This document shows, piece by piece, positions 1 through 8,763 of a stretch of 11,821 bases of DNA (positions are counted from its first letter, which is position 1; each line of letters starts with the position of its first letter). A program made the translations under genes and the position numbers. The notes beneath the pieces are model-generated. The model worked only from the letters and a program-made list of their open reading frames with translations. It searched no databases and was not told the origin of the DNA. This DNA is from Spirogloea muscicola. Its lineage: Eukaryota > Streptophyta > Zygnematophyceae > Spirogloeales > Spirogloeaceae. The stretch lies in contig WELB01000066.1 in the NCBI GenBank assembly GCA_009602725.1, positions 365,062 to 376,882 of the forward strand, written 5' to 3'.

Positions 1-211
1 CACCCTCCCTCCCTCCCTCTCTCACTCCCTCTCTGTCCCTCTCTCTCTGTCTGTGTCTGTGGCTCTGACTGTAAGCTGAACTCTTGTTGGCTCAGACCTC
101 CCTCCGTCCGCCTTCCTCCTCCCTACCATGCCCCCCCTCCTCTCTCCTTGCTTCACTCTCATGCTCCCGTTTCTTTGCTTCCTCCCTTCTGTCGCATTGC
201 GGCGCTGGCAG
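1..211 (+). other. 3' part of an eRF3 intron with a polypyrimidine microsatellite
   Basis: The stretch before the first visible eRF3 exon is an intron running in from outside the window. Positions 1-60 are an imperfect CCCT/CTCT/CTGT repeat, and much of 100-190 is also pyrimidine-rich. It ends in ggcag at 207-211. A gtaagc hexamer at 71 resembles a donor, but the sequence before it does not encode the expected DxPG residues, so I do not call an exon there. Confidence 0.75.
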
Positions 212-3200
212 GGACACAAGAACTATGTGCCAAACATGATCAGCGGCGCGTCGCAGGCCGACGTCGGCGTCCTGGTCAGGCACTCAGACACTTGGCCGAG
301 GGCCTTCACCTGCTGCTTGTCCTTTGGTTGCATTGGACTATGAACATCATCGACCAAGAGCTGGCATTGTGAGCTGACAATTGGCAAGAGATTGGGCGGA
401 GGGGCGGCTCAGGTGATCGCGGCACGGCGGGGAGAATTCGAGACAGGGTTCGAGCGTGGCGGGCAGACGCGCGAGCATGCGCAGCTCGCCAAGACGCTCG
501 GCGTCTCCAAGCTTGTCGTTGTTGTGAACAAGATGGATGATGCGTCTGTGGAGTGGAGCAAGGAGAGGTAGGGGCTCTGAATCTGTTCCATGCATCCATT
601 TGTGGGATCCCCCTTAAAGCTCTCCACTTGGACTCATTAAATCTGAGAGCCTTCAGTTGCTTTTGCAGATTCGATGAGATCGTCGGTGGCATGACGCCCT
701 TCCTCAAGTCGTGCGGTTACAATCTGAAGAAGGGTAAGGTGAAACCTTGTGAAAGAGAGATACGAGAGATAAGGAGGGATCCAGGATGGGAGGCAGAGAC
801 CGTAGAAGGGAGGGTGAGAGGGAGGGGCAGCTGCAGAGCATGGGGAGGAAGAGGGTGGGAGACAGGAGAGGAGACAGGGAAGCGTGGGGAAAGGGGGGTG
901 ATCATAGAGGGTTAGCTGCAGGGGGGGTAAAGTGGAATACAGTGAGGGGTAAAGTGGCCCATTTAAGACTAGTTTAAGCCTAACCCTCCCTTTAGACCTG
1001 CGCTTGATGCACTCACTTGCATTCTGCCGTCGCCCTCACAGATGTGCAATTCCTGCCAACTTCGCTTCTAAAACCCTTAACACATAGCCCTAAACCCTAA
1101 TTCTTCAACCCCCTATTAGACCTGCGATTGATGTACTCACTGAGCATTGTGCCGTCGCTCTCACAGATGTTCAATTCCTGCCGATTTCGGGACTGCTGGG
1201 CCACAACATGCAGGAGCGGGTGCCGGCGGAGGTGTGCGCCTGGTGGGACGGCCCATACTTCTTCGAGGCGCTGGACGGCCTGGAGCTGCCACACCGCGAC
1301 CCGCGGGGGCCCTTCCGCATGCCGCTCATTGACAAGTACCGCGACATGGGCACGGTGGTGATGGGCAAGATCGAGAGCGGCTCCGTGCGACGCGGCGACT
1401 CGCTCATGATCATGCCCAACAAGGTCTGTAATGGACAATAATGCTCCGAGTGTAAGGGCTAGGAGGTGAAGGTTACCTGTTGATTTAAGCTTACCTATCG
1501 TGACATGAACATTCATTTTTGTGGTATTGATTGCTGATGTACTCTGATGCCATTGCAGACGCATGTCAAAGTAGTGACCATCTTCCGAGACAATGATGAG
1601 GTGGAGTTTGCCAAGCCCGGAGAGAACCTGCGGATACGCATCTCCGGCGTGGAGGAGGAGGACATCTCCGCCGGCTTTGTGCTTTCCAGCATTCGTGAGG
1701 CCGCAAGTCTCTATTGTCTCGGTGAAGCTGGCAATTTCATTGTGAGACTGGTCAAAGGTCACATACAGCTTGTCAGCTTGAGCTACTTGCAAGTTCTACC
1801 TTGATGGAGTGTGTTACCTGTCAAATACTATACAATCAGTAGGCTTACAATCTGAAACGTTGATGTATGTAGACACAGTTGCTCTTACACTATACATACG
1901 AATTTAGACTACTCTGTCAATGGGTCCATTGGTATGACACACTTGGAGGTTTTGAGTGTGTATCATATATTAGGGTCAAGTGCCTCCCGGATGTGGTTAT
2001 AATTCAAGGGTGTATGTCTAGGTGCTGCATTAATTGCCAAGTAGAAAGTGGTAATTTATCTGGGGATGTTGTGGAATTTATCATGTTAGCAAGCCCTTAT
2101 TGTCTTATTGTGAATAAGCAAGTTTGCTTACGTTGACTCACACATTCCAAGTCCTATCTTGTTCGCAGGAAGACCAATCTGCTCAACAACTGAATTTAAT
2201 GCGCAACTCCAGATTCTGGAGCTGCTTGATCATAAAGTACAGTCAGAGCTCCTTCAGATGTCCTTGCTCGTTTCCTTAACTTAAGCTTCTCCTTCAATTG
2301 TGGCTATGCCACTTTAGCTGGCAGGCTGTATCTTTTGCACAACCTTCATCTAACTATCGTGTGCCAGCACACTTGGGCTTGGTCATTGGATACTGGGCTT
2401 GTGTACTGTTCTCTCATAAGCCTAGCTCTTGGTGTGTAGGCCATCTTCACGGCTGGGTACAAGGCCGTGCTCCACGTGCACGCGGTCGTGGAGGAGTGCG
2501 AGATCATCGACCTTCTGCAGCAGATCGACCCCAAAACCAAGAAACCGATGAAGAAGAAGCCACTCTTTGTGAAGAGCAATGCTGTCATCATGGCTCGCAT
2601 CCAGGTACACCTGCTGAAGCACTCAGTCTATCTGGCATTTCCTCCTGTTGACATACTTGTTTCTTCTTCGGAGAAATGGTGCACACTTTATTTCCCATTC
2701 TTGGCAAAACCTTCTCATCAAGTCTCACTAAATTCAGTTAGGTGATCAAATTCTATTCATCACCATGCAAATCAAGATGCAGCATGAGAGAATAGCAGGC
2801 TCCTAGTCTTCCCATCATCTACCAGCCACACGGCAGCAAGCAGAGAGAGCTCGTCGGTTTCTAATTGTTTGGCCTTGTGTAGACCAATGGCACAATCTGC
2901 ATAGAGGAGTTCAAGGACTTCCCTCAACTTGGGCGATTCACATTGCGAGACGAAGGTGAGGCCTGAGCTGTGAGCATTAGGATTGATTCTCTTTGAACTC
3001 AAAGTGTGCTCATGCTGCTGCATTGAGTTGGCTTCTATGTCTTCAGTGGCCAATTGTTACAATAACGGAATATTGTCAGAAGCTGATCCATTCATAGAGC
3101 TTGCTTTGAGCTTGACTATCTTGCTCGTGTAACATCCAACAATGTCCTGAGTTATCACTTGAGTGGAAGGATTGGTGAAGAGACATAGACGGCTTTCACT

Positions 3201-3381
3201 GCATGAGCACAGTGTCTCCTGGCTACTGCCAGTCATTTTGGATGCAAGCAGCCATGTGTGGGGCATGATTTCACAAGTATTCTCAAAATATATATTGTTG
3301 GCTGTATGCTGTGCTGCAGGGAAGACTGTAGCTATAGGAAAGGTTATGCAACTTATCGACCCCAGCGGCGGAACCGATTGA
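212..3381 (+). CDS. eRF3: Eukaryotic peptide chain release factor eRF3 (GTP-binding subunit), 3' nine exons, 5' partial
   Basis: eRF3 is the translational GTPase that partners eRF1 to end translation at stop codons in the cytosol. Visible exons: 212-274, 413-567, 669-733, 1167-1423, 1559-1694, 2169-2236, 2440-2604, 2883-2955, 3320-3381. Together they make 1044 bases, 347 residues plus TGA, in frame at every junction. The product opens just after the G3 aspartate with [17 protein letters not shown], then has G4 NKMD, G5 [23 protein letters not shown] at the start of beta-barrel domain 2, and [17 protein letters not shown] near the C-terminus in domain 3. The P-loop, switch I and N-terminal extension lie before the window. 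[19 protein letters not shown] and the EECEI segment match eRF3 as I remember it better than EF1A or HBS1 (known family features; no search run). Intron 3 carries a duplicated 3' splice site. Exon 1 ends at a weak donor (gtcagg), but this is the only junction that restores [17 protein letters not shown]. Confidence 0.93.
743..935 (+). repeat. Polypurine-rich tract in eRF3 intron 3
   Basis: Intron 3 (734-1166) opens with about 190 bases dominated by G and A, such as runs of gaga, ggga and gggg. It includes G6 at 893-898 and G7 at 921-927. A 12-base motif, ggggtaaagtgg, occurs twice 22 bases apart (924-935 and 946-957). Composition mirrors, on the same strand, the pyrimidine tract at 1-190. Confidence 0.7.
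979..1189 (+). repeat. Tandem duplication of the intron 3 / exon 4 boundary (decoy 3' splice site)
   Basis: A segment of about 85 bases spanning branch region, cacag acceptor and exon start occurs twice, about 125 bases apart. The core is 992-1064 versus 1116-1189, with roughly 9 differences including one single-base indel. The downstream copy (acceptor at 1165-1166) leads into the real exon 4. The upstream copy (acceptor at 1040-1041) would read [19 protein letters not shown] and then stop at 1098-1100. The two copies are separated by telomere-like sequence. Confidence 0.85.
1088..1100 (+). repeat. Short interstitial telomere-like repeat (CCCTAAA type)
   Basis: Thirteen bases, ccctaaaccctaa, match nearly two units of the plant/green-algal telomere repeat written on the C-rich strand. 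A degenerate relative (taaaaccctta) lies just upstream at 1069-1079. It sits inside eRF3 intron 3 between the two copies of the duplicated splice site and supplies the stop codon that decoy splicing would meet. Confidence 0.65.
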
Positions 3382-3884
3382 GGCCAGCTAGGCGTCTGAA
3401 ACAAAGTTGTTGCACAGGCAACTAGCCATGTGCGTACCCTTCTGACCCATTTCATTATATTGTCAAGTTGAGAAGGAGGGACTAAGAGGCATATTGTCTG
3501 CATGGGACTTATTTGACAGAGACTTGCTGTTCGAGGTCAATTTACATAACCTCGTCTCTGAAGAGCTGTGCTTCTTTCTCTCTTGGTCTAGATCACACGG
3601 TCTGCTGCTGCAGCACAAATCTGGTTCGTGTATATTGTGGTCATAAGCAAGTAGGGGTCTGGTTTGTGGCATGTTAAGCAAACTCCCTCCAAGTGATGGG
3701 GTCACATCGCAGGCCTTCATGTTTTTCTGGATACTCTATCATTGGGGGCCGCTGCAGCCGCCCAACAGAGCTCAAGCGGTGCCTGATAAACACTGAGATG
3801 ACATATTGATCTGTCACAATCACTCTGCTGTTTCTACTCCACTCCATGCACAACATTCTCTCTGGGGTCTGGACTTCTACGACC

Positions 3885-3912
3885 GGGGGGGAAAGGGGGG
3901 GGGGGAGGGTGG
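3885..3912 (+). repeat. G-rich homopolymer run, potential G-quadruplex
   Basis: The run reads G7, AAA, G11, A, GGG, T, GG. It therefore contains at least four G-tracts of three or more within 25 bases, the usual pattern for an intramolecular G-quadruplex. It lies about 500 bases past the eRF3 stop in the sense orientation, so it may be in the 3' UTR or just beyond it. Confidence 0.7.
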
Positions 3913-4103
3913 AGAGTGCAAGTTCTCTGGCTGCTCCTGCTGTTGCTCGTCTGCTTTGATCAACCGTCTTAGCTCTTTCACTTCTCCACTAAGAGTTCCT
4001 CCATTAAGCATTTGCCCTTATCCAGAGGACCAGCACACCGCCCTCGTCTCAGTGGCACAGATGCAGATCCGCTCATGTTGACACATAGAGGTTAGTGTGG
4101 TAG

Positions 4104-4215
4104 CACCCGCAGTCCAGAGTAGCACCAGGCTTTGCCTGGCAGCACACAGAGGCCGGGCTAGCATACACCGTCTGGCCTCACACAAAGGCCGGACTAGCAC
4201 AGGCTCCATCTGGCC
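4104..4215 (+). repeat. Degenerate tandem repeat, three units of 36-39 bp
   Basis: Three adjacent units start at about 4104, 4143 and 4179. Units 2 and 3 share cacaca(g/a)aggccgg(g/a)ctagca and tctggcc near the end. Unit 1 shares tagcac, aggct and ctggc in the same order. There are no spacers between the units, so this is a minisatellite, not a CRISPR-like array. Confidence 0.6.
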
Positions 4216-4840
4216 GTATGCAGAGCCATGCCCTTAGTGGGCGGTAGCCATAGCTAGGGCGCACAGAGCAGCACGATCGCCCCAGCAATCGTCTCACCGA
4301 AGTTCCGGAATCTCACTTTTACACAAAGGCTCCCATAGCCCAATTAGCCGAGTTAGACGGTCGCCCCAATCCAAGCCGCTGGTACACCATAAGGCTGCGC
4401 TTCTCAGAGAGTAGGGTTGGTAGACAAGGATTGGTTGGATTTGTCAACACCGTGCATGACTTAGGGAAAACACTCAGCTTTCATCTGTTAGGAATTAATA
4501 TGAAAGTTTTGCATGAACAGGCCGTGGGTCATGCGAGGCTCCTTGATATACAAATCGCCAATACTCCTGCACTTTGAACACGGCACAGGGGCGATAAATC
4601 GATAACATTCGACCAAGATAACACTGAATGTCGTCATTGAGTAATAATGCAAGCTAGAAATAAATCTGTATCTGGTTGAAGCTTTATAGCAAAGTGACAT
4701 GCCCCTCACTAACTCTTGGCCAATTGCTGGTGGAGCAATATAATACAAATCAGTAAGGGTCAAATCACCGATGGCGATTAACAATGTGCCGTGCCGTGCA
4801 GTACAGGCAAAGTCAAACCACTACGCAACTCCTACCTTGT

Positions 4841-4859
4841 CTTGTAGTTACTCTACAAG
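4841..4859. terminator. Hairpin about 130 bases past the CPBP gene stop
   Basis: Arms cttgtag (4841-4847) and ctacaag (4853-4859) are perfect complements around a 5-base loop. On the minus strand it lies downstream of the CPBP stop (4986-4988), so it is probably in the 3' UTR or just beyond. A role in RNA 3' end formation is only an inference. Confidence 0.35.
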
Positions 4860-4985
4860 CTCATGGTTGCCTGTCTCTAAACCTCATTCAAGACAAAAAC
4901 CATCGATCCTTAGATACACGATAAGTTAAAACAGAGACAATCCACAAACCACACCCTGCCATTCTGCACTTATGCAAAAACAGCT

Positions 4986-7919
4986 TCACTTCTTGGAGTG
5001 CCTTGCCAATCTGCTGACGGCTTGCTCCTGCAAGCTCTCCTGCTTGCCCTCGACCCTCCGCATGCCTATGTTGATGGTCACCATGCAGTACAGAGCATGG
5101 GTGACGATTGGGGCCAGCAGGTTGCCACACTGCAACCATAAACATAATCAACACCTCAGCTGTGTGCAAATAAGAACGGAGGCTTTCCGCATGTGGCTAA
5201 CAACAGCATTTGAAATAACAACTTTCACAGCATGCCAGAACCTGGACCACCGCAAACTAGCGATACATTATGTAGCAACAGAGAGCAAGCTAGGTATATG
5301 ATGAGTACCCGCAACCATTCAAAACCAAGGTAAATTGACAGAAGGGATTCCAGGAGGGGGCTATATATCTTCTTCAATTGCTGGCGCTCATGCCAAGCTG
5401 CAAAATACAAGGTCCAATAGCTCAACTACAAGCAAAGAACTTAAACTAGATTCCATAATGTAAGTCTGAAAAACAAAGTCGCGGCCTATGCCTCAAGTCT
5501 AGCCGCATGTGACAACTTACTGTTGGCATACAATGTTTCTGTGGGGAGCCCTTGTGTCAGCATATTCTACTACCGCATATTGCTAGGAGAAAATCACAAT
5601 TTGGTTGCAGTCTGCACTGTCTGTGAGTCCAACGACATACCTTCCAATTTGCGCTTCATCTCCCAGCGGTTATTGTTTTTGGCACTTACGACATACTGCG
5701 GATCTGCCATTAGCAGAACATCTCCGCAAATATATCAGTCATCTAATGGCTGCAAGACTAGCATATCTAAAACCTTCCATTTGTCAATATGCTCGAAGGG
5801 CAGCAAAGTGAGCAGGATCAATAAGATTGCAGTACCTTTAGGTGTGCAGAGAATGTAGAAGGTGGAACCAGTCACTGCAGCTGTCAAGACACATGCCATG
5901 ACTTGAGCACACGGCGAGAAGACTGGCACAACCCCTGTCTGCAAAAGCGCAAATGCGTCTCAGAGATTGCCAAAGTGACAATAATCTGCAGTCTCCAGAG
6001 CATCCAGCATAAAAGCTGACTGCGAGTCATGTACTTGACTGTAGCGCAATCTCTGACAGCAACAAGTCACACTCATGGTCCTTCTGCGATTCATGGAATC
6101 GATCTTTCTTACGTGTATATTAAGCTGCATTATGCAATACAAGCTCACCAGTGCTGCAATGCCGTAAGTGGTGGCACTTACGCCCCGTCCACTGAGCTGA
6201 AGAGCATGGGCTAACCCTCCCTGTAAGACAGAACACAAGCATTCTCTTCATGAAATTCCTAAATCCACCTCGCAAAGCATGAGGAGATGCTTTTATGCTC
6301 AGGAAGGTCTCAGCTGATTGCATCTGCATGTGACTAATTCCGTGATACATCTATGAAGCTGTGCAGTGTTATCTGTCATCCTAGACCTGACATGCTGTGT
6401 CTGACTTTCTGACTTGACCACTTCGCACCTGTACAGCTGAACGGAAGAAAAGCTCTTCAGCTATTGCTGCACTGATGCCAACAAGCGCAAACTGCCAAGT
6501 CCTTAGACCAACAAAGAAGTCTAGGATCTCCTCATCCTCTGCATCTCTGATGGCTTTGGCAGGGAGCCAGCTTTCAACCACAGTATCCTGCACATCATGC
6601 AGAAGAGATCGCAACCAGTAAGCTAGAGATCCAGTGAACAGTAGCAGGTACGAACTTGTAAAATGTAGTAATATAAACAGCGATAATGAAGCATTTCTTG
6701 TAATCTAGGCACTTTATTATCACTGTCAGGGATCCAACCCACAAATCTACCTGCTGCAGAGTAAGAGAGCCAATGATCGGGGGCAGCGAGCACAGAATGC
6801 CCAGGAAGAAGTCATCGGGGCTAAATTGGAAGCCCCCCCAGAAATCCACCCCGGACAAGGAACAAATTGCATAGCCCATCGTTGCCAAGCCCCCATACAT
6901 TGCTGCAGCAGAAAGGTTGCACAACGCGTTGCAAATCACTTAGGTTGCAGTGATGTAGGGGGATTCACAAGGTTGCAATCAGCGTGCGATCTACCTTGTA
7001 TGACCTGGCCTTGCCAAATTGCCGCTCTTGCTGCAGAACTTGCATTTCTTTGAATCCTCAGAATGCTCTGAAATCCCTCACAAGAATATGGCTAAGAGAA
7101 GAGGAGAGGCGGCTGGACATCAATAGTGCTGGAATCTGCCACCGCTGGCTTTGAGATCAGGTACAGTTAATTGCTCACCAACACTGGTGGCAGCCCTCAT
7201 AGCCATGCCTAAGTTGGCCTCGGAGCTGCCAGCCAAGTCCGGGTGCTGGAGGTGCTGCAAGTCATGGATGATATGCTCTCCTGGACCCTGCTTCATGTAA
7301 GCACAAAAGAGATGGTGAGAAACAGAGACTAATGCTCCGGCACAGCTGCAGTCCAATGCAACTACATATACAAGCCACATGAAGCCAACGACTGCCTTGG
7401 ATGACTGTGTGCAGGCAACACACGGTCTTTCCTGGAAACAAAGCACGAAATTGACCATCCTGACTACAGCGAAATGCTCAACAATATCATAGAGGACTGA
7501 TGACTGCTTCAAGACTGCCTTCCACAAGACCTCGGCCCGTCACTTGCAGCCATTGCGTTGATTCCTACCAGCGAGAAAGCCCCCAGCTGCTTCGGCCTGC
7601 GACTCTCCTCTGGCCTCTGCGTCTTCACATCCTGGTCCCTACCGTCGCCATCCCGCAGCGAGCTGCTGACCCGCCCTGGCTGCACCTTACCGCGCCGGCT
7701 ACGTTGGCCAAGGCCGCTGGAAGCATGCATGGCCACCACCATCGGGCGGACATGACTGCCCTGAGCTGCGAAGCCCCCATAGTGGGAGCTGTAGCTGCAG
7801 CTGGTGGGGCTGAATAGCCTGCTCGATAGGCCCGGGAGCCGTTCTGCCTGCGCCGCTGAGCCAACGTCCAGAGCCGCCGACGAACTCGAAACCATCGCCG
7901 CTCCTACTACTCGCTCCAT
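4986..7919 (-). CDS. Plastid-type CPBP/ABI family (CAAX protease-like) membrane protein, ten exons
   Basis: CPBP proteins are polytopic membrane metalloproteases or their non-proteolytic relatives. Exons, in transcript order: 7919-7569, 7431-7179, 7067-7005, 6902-6751, 6587-6429, 6220-6149, 5938-5836, 5703-5641, 5397-5309, 5129-4986. The sum is 1449 bases, 482 residues and TGA, with phases agreeing throughout. An in-frame TAA directly precedes the ATG at 7919. Residues 1 to about 115 are rich in Ser, Ala and Arg, like a chloroplast transit peptide. Hydrophobic segments: about 130-154, 254-269, 304-316, 363-381, 417-434 and 438-457. Motif 1 is EELFFR (317-322), and the terminal motif histidine is in APIVTHALY (H446). 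The usual second motif FxxxH is not seen: the matching stretch reads FYILCTPKD. A CKFC pair lies at 210-213. The HERQQLKKIYSPLLE region resembles, from memory, plant chloroplast CAAX-protease-like proteins. Exon 2 could be split, see 7288-7371. Function beyond family is unknown. Confidence 0.85.
7288..7371 (-). other. Stop-free 84-base intron-like segment inside CPBP exon 2
   Basis: On the minus strand this stretch begins with a usable donor (gtatat, from 7371) and ends with a usable acceptor (gaagcag, to 7288). Its length is exactly 28 codons and it has no stop in the gene's frame. Retained, it encodes most of the first hydrophobic segment (VYVVALDCSCAGALVSVS). Removed, the protein would be 454 residues and lose that helix. 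I keep it as coding because it completes a plausible membrane helix and its acceptor has a poor pyrimidine tract. Confidence 0.5.
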
Positions 7920-8530
7920 TTAAGCCACACCGCCGCCAAGCCTGCCTTCAGCCCTGCGCGGCCTAAAGCCACGCCACTGACATCGTCGATACGACGGGCC
8001 AGGCTACTCTAGCTTCGCAAGTCCTGGATCTCCCTCGAGGCTAGCGAGGCCGGCAAGGAGCGCCCCAGGAATCCTGCGGCGGCCGCCGCCACCGTCGCCG
8101 CCAGAGCCGGCAGAGGCGCCGCCAGACCTACTAATTCCTGCGCCGTGCAACAGCCGCCGCAGAATCCGCCACAATTCCCGCCGCAGTTCCCGCCGCGAAC
8201 GCCGACACCGCCGCCGACGTCACGCCGCCGCCGCTGCCGCCGTCTGGTCACCTGGCCACTGGGGGGAGGGGACGAAGACAATCCCCTGGCCACGTGGCTC
8301 TTTGCGCACCGTCGGATCCGACGCGACCGGCCCAGTGCCGGAGATCCGCCCCTGCCCGGGTCCTCTCGGATCGAGTCCGGCACGCGCATTGGCCCGCCCG
8401 GATCTCGACCGGATGTCCTCTGCGGGGCGACGCCAGGGCCCCCCCGCAGGCCCCCCCGTCCCAAGCTGACCCGCAGAGGACTCAAACAGCCGCCGTCAGG
8501 TTACGCCCAACGGGGCCCGTCACCGTGGTC

Positions 8531-8540
8531 CACTCACCTG
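8531..8540 (-). promoter_or_regulatory. Strong 5' splice donor, probable 5' UTR intron of the CPBP gene
   Basis: On the minus strand the sequence reads CAG|GTGAGTG, close to the ideal 5' splice site, with the exon ending at 8538. No coding exon of a neighbouring gene ends there. The simplest reading is a non-coding first exon of the CPBP gene (somewhere in 8539-8760) spliced to an acceptor near the ATG, for example ccgcgcag ending at about 7955. Confidence 0.4.
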
Positions 8541-8613
8541 TGTAGATAAGCAGAGTAGACTCGTAGCTTGTGGGCTAACCAGCTCAGATAGTCAAGTCTC
8601 CACCGAGGGTGCA

Positions 8614-8623
8614 GGGTTTAGGG
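8614..8623 (+). promoter_or_regulatory. Telo-box-like motif upstream of the small basic protein gene
   Basis: gggtttaggg, the complement of ccctaaaccc, lies 141 bases before the ATG at 8764. In plants such telo-boxes are common near transcription starts of translation and ribosome-biogenesis genes (established for plants). Its activity here is inferred. Confidence 0.4.
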
Positions 8624-8640
8624 CGTCACCCAGCAACAAG

Positions 8641-8658
8641 GGCGACGGTTAGGTCGCC
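8641..8658 (+). other. Small GC hairpin in the presumed 5' leader
   Basis: Arms ggcgac (8641-8646) and gtcgcc (8653-8658) pair perfectly around a 6-base loop. It lies about 105 bases before the ATG of the small basic protein gene and could form in its leader RNA. Confidence 0.3.
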
Positions 8659-8694
8659 GCACCCTAATCCATGACCACTTGAGCCTCCGGTCGC

Positions 8695-8763
8695 GGCGGC
8701 GGCGCCGGCGGCCGCGGCGGCGGTGACGTAGGTGACGGCGGCAGCGGCGGCGTCGGCGGCGCC
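8695..8763 (+). repeat. CGG/GCC trinucleotide-rich leader directly before the ATG
   Basis: About 70 bases made largely of cgg and gcc triplets run up to the start codon of the small basic protein gene. They are interrupted by tgacgta at 8724-8730. If transcribed, this leader would be highly structured. Confidence 0.6.

Larger units (their letters stand above)
3382..4985. other. Convergent intergenic region and 3' UTRs, no supported gene
   Basis: The region lies between the stop of eRF3 and the stop of the CPBP gene, which converge on it. Both 3' UTRs must fall here. The open frames present (up to about 98 codons) have no recognisable motif, no splice logic and unbiased codons. Contents I can point to: a G-rich run at 3885-3912, a degenerate tandem repeat at 4104-4215, and a 7-bp-stem hairpin at 4841-4859. 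I found no TGTAA-type polyadenylation signal in the sense orientation for either gene, so the transcript ends are not located. Confidence 0.7.
7920..8763. promoter_or_regulatory. GC-rich divergent promoter and 5' UTR region shared by the CPBP and small basic protein genes
   Basis: The two start codons (7919 minus, 8764 plus) face away from each other across 844 bases, so promoters and leaders of both lie here. Contents: CCG/CGG-rich DNA at 8080-8240 and 8695-8763, a telo-box-like motif at 8614-8623, a small hairpin at 8641-8658, TGACGTA at 8724-8730 with a second TGACG at 8733-8737, GACGTCA at 8216-8222, and a strong minus-strand splice donor at 8537. Long open frames on both strands (8145-8549 plus, 8009-8485 minus) are low-complexity by-products of the CCG content. 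I see no clear TATA box. Confidence 0.6.

Noticed and set aside
1042-1064. Upstream copy of the exon 4 start taken as the true exon
   Set aside because: It reads into a stop at 1098-1100 and lacks the SGLLGHNM continuation of eRF3. The downstream copy is the functional one.
1879-2136. 85-codon plus-strand open frame within eRF3 intron 5
   Set aside because: It sits wholly between exons whose junction (1694/2169) restores the family sequence exactly, so it is intronic.
212-3381. HBS1 or EF1A instead of eRF3
   Set aside because: [38 protein letters not shown] and the EECEI segment are eRF3-like. EF1A would read GHRDFIKNMI and HBS1 differs in the same places.
4104-4215. CRISPR-like array
   Set aside because: Units are adjacent and degenerate with no unique spacers, and the host is eukaryotic.
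4488-4784. 98-codon minus-strand open frame in the convergent intergenic region
   Set aside because: No domain, no hydrophobic or charged pattern typical of a real protein, and AT-richer than the verified exons.
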